Assembly (NCBI GenBank): GCA_023231425.1
Contig: JALNVI010000063.1
Span: forward strand, 1-17,513
Length of the DNA stretch: 17,513 nucleotides
Reading direction: 5' to 3'
Origin: Desulforhopalus sp.
Lineage (GTDB): Bacteria > Desulfobacterota > Desulfobulbia > Desulfobulbales > Desulfocapsaceae
Shown one piece after another: positions 1 to 8,029 of the stretch. A program made the position numbers and the translations under genes. The notes below the pieces were generated by a model that saw only the letters and a program-made list of their open reading frames with translations, was not told where the DNA came from and did not search any database. Position 1 is the first letter of the stretch; every line of letters begins with the position of its first letter.

Positions 1-1
1 G

Positions 2-97
2 GCCGCGAAGGAGGTAGCAGCCCTGCCTATTTATGCTGAGTTGACTCCTGAGATGCAGCAGCATGTAGTGGATACCATTGCAAAATTCTACAGCTGA
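2..97 (+). CDS. DegT/DnrJ/EryC1-type aminotransferase, C-terminal end only
   Basis: The window opens inside a reading frame that ends at TGA 95-97. Its last 31 residues include EVAALPIYAELTPEMQQHVV and end in IAKFYS. This matches the usual C-terminus of PLP-dependent sugar aminotransferases of the DegT/DnrJ/EryC1/StrS family (LPIYPELT...V...I..FY). Members make amino-sugars for surface polysaccharides, O-antigen or glycan modification. The catalytic lysine and the rest of the enzyme lie outside the window, so the substrate cannot be judged. Repeat copy A starts 16 bp after the stop. The large export-type outer-membrane protein that follows fits a polysaccharide locus, which is inference. Confidence 0.8.
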   Translation, partial: AAKEVAALPIYAELTPEMQQHVVDTIAKFYS

Positions 98-113
98 GTA
101 ACAACTTCAAAGA

Positions 114-280
114 AGGGTCCCTTAAATAATCTTGTATTTCGTTCATATTCGAGGCACAGGAAGAAACTTACCACAGGCATATAATTGATATCTCGACGTC
201 TCGTTCCTCGCTTTGTCGGAGGATAAATTTTTGACTGTAACGAAAACGATGGGCGAAAGACTGGCTATTCAAGGTACCCT
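114..280 (+). repeat. MITE-like dispersed repeat, copy A (short form)
   Basis: This 167-bp copy runs from AGGGTCCCTTAAATAATC to CTATTCAAGGTACCCT, so its ends are inverted repeats of each other. It carries the left-arm motif CTTGTATTTCGTTCATATTC (131-150) and the core motif GACGTCTCGTTCCTCGCTTT (195-214). It has no 18-bp internal units. The right arm contains GGAGGATAAATTTTTG, which reads as a Shine-Dalgarno sequence plus TTG start for the next gene. The first 17 codons of that gene therefore lie inside the repeat. No clear target-site duplication is visible. Confidence 0.9.
218..223 (+). promoter_or_regulatory. Ribosome binding site inside repeat copy A
   Basis: GGAGGA lies 7 nt before TTG 231. 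This decides the likely start of the following TPR/beta-barrel gene. The alternative ATG at 249 has no comparable SD at normal spacing. The same GAGGATAAATTT string occurs at the equivalent place in copies B and C. Confidence 0.6.
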
Positions 281-3200
281 GAAGTCTGTCTGCATTTCCT
301 TTCTGCTTCTTCCTGTTGCCTGCGCTCTTTCGTGCATGGTTGCGGTGAGCGTTGGGGGGGTGGAGTCAGCCCGTGGTATTGTTCCCGACCGGGAGCTGGT
401 TATAGTGGAGGATGCTGGCAGAAAGATACCAGGCTGGATGGTGGAGTGGCAGGCTGCGCGGCAGCTGGTCCGCGAGGGCAAATTTGAACAGGCAGCGAAA
501 ACCTATGCCCAGCTGGCGGGGGAACATCCGGAGGTAGAAGCTGCACTCTGGGAGTATTGCCAGGTGCTGAAGGTGCTCGGGCGTTACGAAGAAGCCGGTC
601 GCCTTGTTGACCTCCTGCTTGATACCCGGCCCGCATCGCCGGAGTATCGCATGGCCGCCGGGCACATAGCCCTTGAGCGCGGTGAATGGAGCAGGGCTGC
701 GGAGGTCTTTGGCTCTGTGCTGGAGGGGGATCCTGGCGGTGTCCGTGCCGGGGATGCTCGGGAAGGGCTGGCCGCCAGTTTGCGAGGGGAGGGACGTAAA
801 GACCTCTCCTTCTCTCTGGAAGAGCAGCAGCTTGCATCAGATTCCAGAGTATCCGATTCATTACGACTTCGTCTCCTTGATGATGCCATCGCGGTTGGTG
901 ATGTCCAGCGTATTCGCTGGCTGCTTCATTCTTTTTCTGATTATTCTTTCCTTTCAGATCAACAGCTCACTGTTCTTCTCTCTCTTGTCGTTTTTGCGGA
1001 AGATAATGAAAATACAGGGAGAAAAGAGGCGAGGGAGATGATTTCAAAGGCTGCCCGTTCGGCTGAGACAGAGGTCAAGCTGCGTTTGCTTCGCGAATCC
1101 CTGCGTCACCATCCGGGAGATTTGACCTCTCGCCAGCGCCTCGTTACGTTGCTGGAAAATGAAAAAGATTTTCGGCAGGCACTGCAGGTGCTGGAAGAGG
1201 GTGCAGAGACGGTGGAACTTGCCCGCGCCTCCCGTGACTCACTGCAGCTTGCCGCCGCTGATCTTGCCGCCGCCGAAGCAGATCGGCCAGCTGTCGCGCT
1301 GCGCTATTATGAAAGCTACCTGCAGTCTCATCCCGGCAGTCGTCGTGCGAAGAAGAGTGTTGCCCTTCTGCAGGGCAGTCTTGCCCGGGATTTTCTGGTA
1401 ATTGTGGAAAACGATGGGGCAGCACCTCTCTGGCAGGATATGGAACGGTTCGGCCGCAACCGGGAAAATATCTTTCTGCGTATGGCCGGAATTCTCGTGG
1501 ATCGCGGCCGGAGCCAGGACTATAACCTTGCGGTTGATCTCCTCAATATCATAAACCAGCATCTTAAAGGTGACCCTGCAACTTCACGTTCCCTTTCGCA
1601 GCTCTACCAGCGCATGAAAAAATGGGGCAAGGCACTTGCTGTGTTGCGCGAGGTCCCGGCAAAACGCCGTCGGGCAGCCTGGTTCAAAGAACAGGCGGTG
1701 CTGGAAACCGAGTTGGGGCAGGAGCTGGCCGCAGCCAACAGCTGGTGGCAGTATCTTCAGATTAACCCGGATGATGATGCGATTCGGCGCAGGGCGCTGG
1801 TCATCTTTGCCAGCCTTGGGCTGGTTGAAGAGCAGGAGAGGCTCTTTTCTGTGTGGCAGGAGAGCAACCGACAGGTTGATCTCGATACCGTACTGCTTCA
1901 TCTTTATTGGCTGGGGCGAAATCAGCAGCTCGATTCCATGGAGAATATTGCAACCTGGGCGACCGGACGCTGGCAGGAAGAGCCTGAAAAGCAAGTACGG
2001 ATACGTCTTACTACTGCCCGGGCTCTGTCTGAGGCAGGGTTGTTCGACAGGGCGGATCTTCATCTGCGTGAGACGCTGAACCGTCAGGTGGCAACCGATG
2101 AGACCCTGCTGGAACTGGCAATGAATGCTGCCCGGGCAGGACGCAGTACCGCTATGACTGACTGGCTGGAGAGTATTCCGCAGCTCAAATCCGGAGAGAG
2201 GGCGCTCGGCGATGGAACGATTGCCACAGCAGGACATTTTATTCGCACAAGGGGTGCCCTTGCCCGGAGGGAGAAAGAGGTTGCCCAGGAAGAACTGGGC
2301 AAAGGGCTGAAAGCGTTACGTGTGCTTGAAAAAAAGAAAGTGGATGCTTCTCCCGACTGGCAGTTTCCCCGCACTCTACTCGCGGATATCTGTTCTTCGC
2401 CGTGGAACGGCGGTACTGTGCTGGCAAATCATTGTCATGATGCAAAGCGGCGTTACCGCCTTGCCATGGTGCAGCCGGGGATGAATTATCTCAAACATTT
2501 TCCCGAGGATTCGCTTTCTTTCCAACTTGCAGATGCTGAGCGCAGCCTCCGCAAGCGGGACTACAGCCGTGCTGCTGAACTGCTTGAAAAGGTGGTAACG
2601 GCAGTTCCCGACTCTTTTTTTGCCGGTTTTCTTGAGGCTCGGGCCAATATTGGTCTGGGAAAATTTTCTGCTGCCCGGAAACTCCTTGCCGGTCTTGAAG
2701 AGGGTGAGTATGACACAGGCATGCTCTGCCGCGAACAAATTTCCCTTGAGACTCTCGCGGGTGAGCACGATACCGCACTGCTTGATTTCTATCATTGTTA
2801 TGGTGGTCTGGAAGGTGGCACAAAGGTGAATAATGAAGAGCTCTCCGTTCACCTTTTTCTGGCCGGTCAGGCCGAAGAAGCCGCGACCCTCGCCCGGTTG
2901 CTGTGGACTGCGGAGCGCTACGGAGATGCTCTTTCGGTTTATCGTGCCATCCTTGATGTGCCAATGGTGCAGATCGTTACCACCCATTTGAAGCAGGGGC
3001 AGGTCAGAGGGACAGATTCGCGGGAAGACTCTTCCTGGGGATTTCTTGACCTGCTTCACCCCGATACGGCGAGTGAAGAAAAGACCCTGACATCGCTGCT
3101 GGATCCGAGACTTCTGCTTGGCAATCTGGGCAGCTCGGTCGGAGTGCTGCTTGCCCGTGATTCAGGCCTTCTGAGGATGCAGTTGCGTCTTCTCAAGGAG

Positions 3201-4367
3201 TACGATGCGCGGATTGCTATCTATGAACGGCGCTATCTCTATGCGGAAAAGCGCTATCAGAATTTGCTGGAAGAGGAAGCTTCGGTGCAGACCATGGCAG
3301 ATCTTGCCGCAGTCTATGAGCGCATGGGGCAGTACCGCAAAGAGGCCCGCCTCTATCGTAATATCGAGAATTCGGGTGGTGTGAGCAAGTCGATTGCTGA
3401 TTCGATGACACGCAATTCTCTTAATATTACTCCGCAGGTCGGGCTGGATTTTTCTCTTAATCGCCTTGATGCTGTGAGGCGCTGGCGTAATATTGAAGAT
3501 TTCGCCTTTGGCTCCAGCTTTAGTTTTATTCATGAACAGGATGAAGAGATCAGTGTCCGCTATGCCGGACATCAATTCCGTGCGGTGCATGGTGATGATT
3601 CGATTAATAGTAACAGTATCGGCTCAGATGTAACCTGGCAGCTGGGGAACAGTACGGACCTGCAGGCTGGAGTTACCTTTGATAAATTACGAGAGGGATT
3701 ACAAGAGGGCAGTACAAATGTTCTCTTCAATTCACAGATTGAACGTCAGCTGAACGAGCAGGTCAGTGGTTTTCTCCGTTATGATCGTACCGAGATAACA
3801 GACACAGTTGCTGCCATTGCAGATAAACTTCTTGCAGATAACTTTCTTGCTGGTCTTGAAGTGCAGACTCCGAATGGTATCGGTTTCGGTGGTGATATGC
3901 GTTATACGTCGCGCAGCGACAGCAATGCCGGTATTGGATTCCATACCTGGCTTGGGTGGTCTCTCTTTCATGAAAAGAGTGAATGGTCGCTGAGGTGGGA
4001 AAGCCGTCTTGAGAATAATGACGAGGCCAGCGAGGACCCCGATGTTGATCTTGCAACGGTGGAGAACCCCGGAATCACCAGCTATTGGAGCCCGGTGTCG
4101 TGGAATGAGCAGATGCTCAACGCCCGTTATCAATACAATTTTAGTGGGTTTGGCAATTTTGAGAAAGGTACTTCTCCCGGACGCAATTACGTTTCTGTAA
4201 ATATTGGTACAGGTTTGGAGGATGACGAAAATATGATTTATTCTGGTGACTTTGATATTTCACTTGAAATAAGTCAGCACTTTTTATTAAAAAGTAGTTT
4301 TGGCTTTAAAAACGGCAGTGACTGTGATTTTCTAAAAGTATCCACGGCTCTGCAATATCGCTGGTGA
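231..4367 (+). CDS. Large secreted TPR protein with C-terminal outer-membrane beta-barrel (PelB/PgaA/NfrA-like)
   Basis: About 1378 residues from TTG 231, or 1372 from ATG 249. The N-terminus has a signal peptide: a short start ending in LKS, a hydrophobic stretch CISFLLLPVACALS then MVAVSV, and a small-residue cleavage region near GVESA. Most of the protein is alpha-helical TPR sequence, e.g. near residues 70-170 (EGKFEQAAKTYAQL, GRYEEAGRLV, GEWSRAAEVF), about 770-820 (RDYSRAAELLEKVV) and about 990-1050. From roughly residue 1060 it switches to alternating polar/aromatic beta-strands ending in YRW, as in BAM-inserted barrels. This order (periplasmic TPR, then barrel) is that of exopolysaccharide exporters PelB and PgaA and of NfrA. 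It would scaffold and export a polymer across the outer membrane; the polymer is unknown. The last 200 bp are AT-richer than the rest. The start and the beginning of the signal peptide come from repeat copy A. The class is well supported, the exact family less so. Confidence 0.75.
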   Translation: MTVTKTMGERLAIQGTLKSVCISFLLLPVACALSCMVAVSVGGVESARGIVPDRELVIVEDAGRKIPGWMVEWQAARQLVREGKFEQAAKTYAQLAGEHPEVEAALWEYCQVLKVLGRYEEAGRLVDLLLDTRPASPEYRMAAGHIALERGEWSRAAEVFGSVLEGDPGGVRAGDAREGLAASLRGEGRKDLSFSLEEQQLASDSRVSDSLRLRLLDDAIAVGDVQRIRWLLHSFSDYSFLSDQQLTVLLSLVVFAEDNENTGRKEAREMISKAARSAETEVKLRLLRESLRHHPGDLTSRQRLVTLLENEKDFRQALQVLEEGAETVELARASRDSLQLAAADLAAAEADRPAVALRYYESYLQSHPGSRRAKKSVALLQGSLARDFLVIVENDGAAPLWQDMERFGRNRENIFLRMAGILVDRGRSQDYNLAVDLLNIINQHLKGDPATSRSLSQLYQRMKKWGKALAVLREVPAKRRRAAWFKEQAVLETELGQELAAANSWWQYLQINPDDDAIRRRALVIFASLGLVEEQERLFSVWQESNRQVDLDTVLLHLYWLGRNQQLDSMENIATWATGRWQEEPEKQVRIRLTTARALSEAGLFDRADLHLRETLNRQVATDETLLELAMNAARAGRSTAMTDWLESIPQLKSGERALGDGTIATAGHFIRTRGALARREKEVAQEELGKGLKALRVLEKKKVDASPDWQFPRTLLADICSSPWNGGTVLANHCHDAKRRYRLAMVQPGMNYLKHFPEDSLSFQLADAERSLRKRDYSRAAELLEKVVTAVPDSFFAGFLEARANIGLGKFSAARKLLAGLEEGEYDTGMLCREQISLETLAGEHDTALLDFYHCYGGLEGGTKVNNEELSVHLFLAGQAEEAATLARLLWTAERYGDALSVYRAILDVPMVQIVTTHLKQGQVRGTDSREDSSWGFLDLLHPDTASEEKTLTSLLDPRLLLGNLGSSVGVLLARDSGLLRMQLRLLKEYDARIAIYERRYLYAEKRYQNLLEEEASVQTMADLAAVYERMGQYRKEARLYRNIENSGGVSKSIADSMTRNSLNITPQVGLDFSLNRLDAVRRWRNIEDFAFGSSFSFIHEQDEEISVRYAGHQFRAVHGDDSINSNSIGSDVTWQLGNSTDLQAGVTFDKLREGLQEGSTNVLFNSQIERQLNEQVSGFLRYDRTEITDTVAAIADKLLADNFLAGLEVQTPNGIGFGGDMRYTSRSDSNAGIGFHTWLGWSLFHEKSEWSLRWESRLENNDEASEDPDVDLATVENPGITSYWSPVSWNEQMLNARYQYNFSGFGNFEKGTSPGRNYVSVNIGTGLEDDENMIYSGDFDISLEISQHFLLKSSFGFKNGSDCDFLKVSTALQYRW

Positions 4368-4404
4368 CGTCGGTCTTAACCACGTTATTTCCAGTACTTG
4401 ACCG

Positions 4405-4453
4405 GACCCGGCACTCTTCCTCACCTTTTCAGTTGAGGACGGCCTGCCGGGTC
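4405..4453 (+). terminator. Stem-loop after the TPR/barrel gene (possible terminator)
   Basis: GACCCGGCA (4405-4413) pairs with TGCCGGGTC (4445-4453). Inside it CCTCA (4419-4423) pairs with TGAGG (4434-4438). The structure starts 38 bp after the stop codon. There is no good T-run after the stem, so it may be a 3'-end stabilising hairpin or a weak or Rho-assisted terminator rather than a classical one. Confidence 0.45.
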
Positions 4454-4514
4454 GTCCCGTTTCATCTGTTGAGTATTTCTGAAAACAAGAGGGAGCGGGA
4501 TAAAATTTTCCTGA

Positions 4515-4820
4515 AGGGTACCTTGAATAATCTTGTATTTCGTTCATATTCGAGGCACAGGAGGAAATTTACCGCAGGTATGTGAATGATATCAGAGTCC
4601 AGGAGTCTGTTGGATAATAATCTCTGCTTTTTATATTAAGGCGTTTTTTCGAAATCAGGTACACGCATGTAACTGACATTGCGAGTATTGGTTATTTTTA
4701 AATAACGTCTATATGAGAAAAATGGTCTAAATCCGACAGGATCCTGGAGCTTACCTCCGAGGATAAATTTTTGACTGTAACGAAGAAAATGGGCGAAAGA
4801 CTGGTTATTCCAGGGACCCT
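4515..4820 (+). repeat. MITE-like dispersed repeat, copy B (interrupted)
   Basis: The left arm starts AGGGTACCTTGAATAATC at 4515, with the arm motif CTTGTATTTCGTTCATATTC at 4532-4551. The right arm ends TTATTCCAGGGACCCT at 4820 and contains GAGGATAAATTTTTGACTG. The two arms are pushed apart by about 150 bp of unrelated AT-rich sequence. The core motif found in copies A, C, D and F is missing. The copy fills much of the gap between the TPR/barrel gene and greA and ends 29 bp before the greA start. Confidence 0.88.
4599..4747. mobile_element. Candidate small insertion nested in repeat copy B
   Basis: The segment begins CCAGGAGTCTGTTGGAT (4599-4615) and ends ATCCGACAGGATCCTGG (4731-4747). The second string, reverse-complemented, matches the first at 14 of 17 positions. 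The sequence between is AT-rich and unlike the other copies. Flanking CTTACC remains recognisable as repeat sequence, so this looks like a foreign piece within copy B. The boundaries are uncertain because remnants of the 18-bp internal unit (GGAGTCT, CCTGGAG) coincide with the inverted ends. Confidence 0.4.
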
Positions 4821-4849
4821 GAACTTGAAAGGAGAGAAAGATAACAACG

Positions 4850-5335
4850 ATGGTAGAGAGAATCCCCATGTCCATTGGCGGACACAAAAAACTCAAAGAC
4901 GAACTGAAACAACTTGAGCATGTGGAACGCGGTGCGGTTGTCAAGGCAATCGAAGTTGCCCGCGGTCATGGCGACCTTAAGGAAAATGCTGAGTACCATG
5001 CAGCAAAGGACCGCCAGGGGCATGTCGAAGGGCGGATTATGGAACTCAAAGACAAACTCGCCCGTGCCGAGGTAATCGATTGTACGAAGGTAAATATTGC
5101 AAAGGCAGTCTTTGGCGTGGTAGTAGGGTTGCTTGATCTGGATACGGATGAAGAGGTTACCTATAAACTGCTTGGTCCGGAAGAGGCAAACGTAAAGCAC
5201 GGATCCATCTCAGTCCTTTCTCCTATTGGCCAGAGTATCCTCGGCAAGGAAGAAGGTGATGATGTGATAGTACAGACTCCAGGGGGAACCCGTGAGTTTG
5301 AGGTGCTTTCCATCTCCAGGAGTACAAAGCCCTGA
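4850..5335 (+). CDS. greA: Transcription elongation factor GreA
   Basis: 161 residues, the normal GreA length. It binds the secondary channel of RNA polymerase and stimulates cleavage of the 3' RNA end in backtracked complexes. The N-terminal coiled-coil runs from about residue 12 to 75. Its tip carries GDLKENAEYHAAK with Asp42 and Glu45, equivalent to the acidic pair that positions the catalytic Mg2+. The C-terminal FKBP-like domain includes SPIGQSILGKEEGD and a final strand with FEVLSI. The N-terminus MVERIPMSIGG matches the family pattern (ERIPMT..G), so ATG 4850 is preferred over ATG 4868 even though the nearest GGAG is rather far upstream. The gene is monocistronic: repeat copy B precedes it and a terminator follows. 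Confidence 0.95.
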   Translation: MVERIPMSIGGHKKLKDELKQLEHVERGAVVKAIEVARGHGDLKENAEYHAAKDRQGHVEGRIMELKDKLARAEVIDCTKVNIAKAVFGVVVGLLDLDTDEEVTYKLLGPEEANVKHGSISVLSPIGQSILGKEEGDDVIVQTPGGTREFEVLSISRSTKP

Positions 5336-5357
5336 GGATTTGTTTTTCCGTTCATTG

Positions 5358-5388
5358 CCGGAGGTCCTTTTGTAACTCCGGTTTTTTT
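5358..5388 (+). terminator. Intrinsic terminator of greA
   Basis: CCGGAG (5358-5363) pairs with CTCCGG (5376-5381) around a 12-nt loop. Seven T follow (5382-5388). It starts 22 bp after the greA stop. The opposite strand lacks a matching T-run, so it does not obviously serve the convergent TetR gene. Confidence 0.85.
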
Positions 5389-5405
5389 ACAGGGGGAGGG
5401 AGTGG

Positions 5406-6005
5406 TCAGGATGTCGGGGGCAGAGGCTCGTGAATTCCTGCAAAAACGGTGGCAAGAAGCTGGCTGGAAAGTTCTTCTACAGAATAGTGTGTTTCCAGGG
5501 AATCATTCCAGACCCTCGACAGCTCTTCAAGGGCGCCGAAAATTATCCGGCGGAGAACATCGACATTGAGGTTTTGACTGAAGACTTCCATCTTCTTCCC
5601 TTTGCTTATAATCTCAGTGAGAATTCCTTCATATTCGTTGAATTTTTCTGCTCGAAAATCTTTGCCCATTTTGCCTGCCTGACGTCGCTCCGTGTGAAGG
5701 ACCTCGGCAAGATTTTTGTTCTTTTTCATTGCTCGCAAATGTTGCTCAATGAAAATGTGCAGCATTGCTGCAGGATCACTCTCTCTGGCAATAAGAGTAC
5801 TCGTTTTCTCAACAATTTTGCCAAACTCTTCCTCTAAAATTGTCAGGAGGATTGAATTCTTGTTGTTGAAATAAAGATATATTGTTCCGTCGGCAACTTT
5901 GGCCTCTTTCGCGATATCAGAGATTCTGGCGTTGAAGAATCCTTTTTTCGCAAAGACTTTAATTGCCGCTGCAATAATTTTTGTGTGTTTATTCTCAGTT
6001 CTCAT
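5406..6005 (-). CDS. TetR-family transcriptional regulator, FadR-like
   Basis: 199 residues. The N-terminal TetR DNA-binding domain (about residues 8-55) shows the helix-turn-helix ISDIAKEAKVADGTIYLYF followed by NKNSILLTILEE. The C-terminal ligand and dimer domain (about 75-190) is helical and typical of this family. Its closest recognisable type is the acyl-CoA-responsive FadR/YsiA group known from Bacillus. That reading is supported mainly by the operator in front of the gene, TGAATGA-N4-TCATTCA, which is the FadR box pattern. It probably represses itself. A near-identical box before the pyrophosphatase gene suggests at least one further target. The gene is divergent from purD. The effector and regulon are inferred; another TetR specificity is possible. 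Confidence 0.8.
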   Translation of the reverse strand: MRTENKHTKIIAAAIKVFAKKGFFNARISDIAKEAKVADGTIYLYFNNKNSILLTILEEEFGKIVEKTSTLIARESDPAAMLHIFIEQHLRAMKKNKNLAEVLHTERRQAGKMGKDFRAEKFNEYEGILTEIISKGKKMEVFSQNLNVDVLRRIIFGALEELSRVWNDSLETHYSVEELSSQLLATVFAGIHEPLPPTS

Positions 6006-6036
6006 TTCCGATGATTGGAGCGCTGTAAAAATAGAA

Positions 6037-6054
6037 TGAATGACTATTCATTCA
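6037..6054. promoter_or_regulatory. Operator of the TetR regulator (FadR-type box)
   Basis: TGAATGACTATTCATTCA has perfect 7-bp inverted half-sites around CTAT. It overlaps the end of the predicted -10 region and the start point of the tetR promoter, as expected for autorepression. Half-sites and spacing match the TGAATGA-N4-TCATTCA box known for Bacillus FadR. Confidence 0.7.
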
Positions 6055-6081
6055 TGTAACAATGACCCCCGATTTTGTCAA
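6053..6081 (-). promoter_or_regulatory. Predicted sigma70 promoter of tetR
   Basis: On the minus strand a perfect -35 TTGACA (plus 6076-6081) is followed after 17 bp by TACATG (plus 6053-6058), a weak -10. It lies about 50 bp upstream of the ATG and runs into the operator. Confidence 0.5.
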
Positions 6082-6221
6082 TGCTGATAATATCTGCGAA
6101 ATCAGTCAAATATCGTCTGGCAACATTGAAATTTTATGCAGAAACGGCTAAGTAGATGTTTCATAGAACTGTTAATAACCTCACCTGCTGATGTAGTATG
6201 GGGGGAATCAAGGGAGATAAA

Positions 6222-8027
6222 ATGAATATTCTTGTTATCGGATCTGGAGGAAGGGAGCACGCTCTCGTCTGGAAAATTGCCCAGAGTAAACGGGTCGAAA
6301 AAGTCTGGTGTGCACCGGGGAATGCTGGTATCGCCAGGGTTGCGGAGTGTGTTGATATTGCCGCTGATGATGTGGAGGAGCTTCTTGCGTTTGCGAAACA
6401 GGAGAAGATCGATCTCACTGTGGTCGGGCCGGAGGCTTCCCTTGCCGCCGGGATAGTTGATGCCTTTGAAGAAGCCGGATTGATGATTTTCGGACCGAGT
6501 AAAAAAGCCTCCATCCTTGAAGGAAGCAAGGTCTTCTCCAAGGAATTCATGGAAAAATACCAGATTCCGACGGCGAAATTCAAGGTCTTCCAGGAGCCGA
6601 AGAAGGCAAAGAAATACATCGACAAGGTGGGTGCACCTGTTGTCGTCAAGGCGGACGGTCTGGCTGCCGGTAAAGGAGTGATTGTCGCCGCGACGGTGAA
6701 AGAGGCTAAAGCTGCAGTTGAGGCTATTATGGCCAGCCGGCAGTTTGGTGATGCCGGTGAGAGGGTGGTGGTTGAGGCTTGTCTGAAAGGGGAGGAGGCG
6801 AGTTTTATCGCTTTCACCGATGGCAAGACCGTTCTGCCGCTGCCCACTTCACAGGATCACAAGGCTGCATACGATGGTGATAAAGGTCCGAATACTGGAG
6901 GAATGGGAGCATATTCCCCCGCACCGGTGGTCACTGATGCCATTGCCGACTTTGTCATGAATCGGGTTATGCAGCCCACCGTGGATGGTCTCGCCGCCGA
7001 AGGGCGCCCCTTCAAAGGGATGCTCTATGCCGGGTTGATGATTGACGGTGATGATGTCAAGGTGCTCGAGTTTAACTGCCGTTTCGGTGATCCTGAGTGT
7101 CAGCCGCTGCTGATGCGGTTGCAGAGTGATATCGTGGATATTTTCGAGGCTGCCTGTAAGGGTGAACTTGATAAAGTAGAGATGAAAATTGACCCGCGCC
7201 CGGCGGTTTGTGTGGTAATGGCCTCCGGCGGCTACCCTGGAAGTTACGAGAAGGGCAAGGTGATTATCGGGCTGCCCAAAGCGGAAAAGGTGGCTGATGT
7301 GGTGATCTTTCATGCCGGAACCGCGCGGCTAAAGAGTCGACTGACGAATGTCGGCGGCCGGGTCCTCGGAGTGACTGCGATCGGTGCGACACTGGAGGAT
7401 GCTATTGTCGCAGCCTACAGTGCTGTGGACATGATTCGCTGGCCTGGTTGCCAGTATCGTCGGGACATTGGTGCAAAGGCCTTGAATCGGCTGCCTGCAG
7501 GGGATGCTGCCGATTCAAGGCCCGCTGTCTCAGGAGTGCAGGTCGGTATTGTCATGGGCAGTGATTCTGATTTGCCAGTAATGCGGGCCGCTGCAGATTT
7601 TCTTAAATCCATGGGGATTGTCTGTGAGATGACTGTCGCCTCGGCCCATCGTACGCCGGAAAAGGCTGCAGCGTATGCCAGAACAGCGGAGGAACGGGGA
7701 CTGAAGGCGATCATCGCCGGCGCGGGCATGGCTGCCCACCTTGCCGGTGTTCTTGCCGCCCACACAGATCTGCCGGTTATTGGTGTGCCGCTTGACGCCT
7801 CTTCTCTGAATGGTCTCGACGCTCTCCTCTCCACGGTGCAGATGCCTCCGGGAGTTCCTGTGGCGACCATGGGAATTGGCAAGGCGGGAGCGAAGAATGC
7901 GGGGGTCTTTGTTTGCAGGATGCTTGCCCTTACCAATCCCGAACTGCGCGGGAAACTGACCGATTTCCGCCAACAGATGGCTGATGAGGTTGAGGCCAAA
8001 GCGAAAAAGGTTGAACAGGAAGTGTAA
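6222..8027 (+). CDS. purD-purE: PurD-PurE fusion: phosphoribosylamine-glycine ligase / N5-CAIR mutase
   Basis: 601 residues encoding two purine-synthesis enzymes in one chain. Residues 1 to about 425 are PurD (GAR synthetase, ATP-grasp): N-terminal ILVIGSGGREHAL, ATP site KADGLAAGKGV (143-153), GPNTGGMGAYSPAP (222-235), metal-binding LEFNCRFGDPE (282-292) and the usual C-terminal QYRRDIG.KAL. A linker of about 12 residues leads to PurE (439-601), with GSDSD (446-450), the catalytic SAHRTP (His476) and GAGMAAHLAGV. It looks like a class I N5-CAIR mutase, so a PurK should exist elsewhere. Start ATG 6222 is chosen because AGGGAG lies 5 nt upstream; an in-frame ATG at 6198 has no SD. There is no stop or frameshift between the domains. 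tsaC follows within 2 bp. Confidence 0.93.
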   Translation: MNILVIGSGGREHALVWKIAQSKRVEKVWCAPGNAGIARVAECVDIAADDVEELLAFAKQEKIDLTVVGPEASLAAGIVDAFEEAGLMIFGPSKKASILEGSKVFSKEFMEKYQIPTAKFKVFQEPKKAKKYIDKVGAPVVVKADGLAAGKGVIVAATVKEAKAAVEAIMASRQFGDAGERVVVEACLKGEEASFIAFTDGKTVLPLPTSQDHKAAYDGDKGPNTGGMGAYSPAPVVTDAIADFVMNRVMQPTVDGLAAEGRPFKGMLYAGLMIDGDDVKVLEFNCRFGDPECQPLLMRLQSDIVDIFEAACKGELDKVEMKIDPRPAVCVVMASGGYPGSYEKGKVIIGLPKAEKVADVVIFHAGTARLKSRLTNVGGRVLGVTAIGATLEDAIVAAYSAVDMIRWPGCQYRRDIGAKALNRLPAGDAADSRPAVSGVQVGIVMGSDSDLPVMRAAADFLKSMGIVCEMTVASAHRTPEKAAAYARTAEERGLKAIIAGAGMAAHLAGVLAAHTDLPVIGVPLDASSLNGLDALLSTVQMPPGVPVATMGIGKAGAKNAGVFVCRMLALTNPELRGKLTDFRQQMADEVEAKAKKVEQEV

Positions 8028-8029
8028 CT

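Noticed and set aside
114..280. Target-site duplications flanking the repeats
   Set aside because: The flanks of A and B both show GA on each side, but other copies do not repeat any flank consistently, so no duplication can be claimed.
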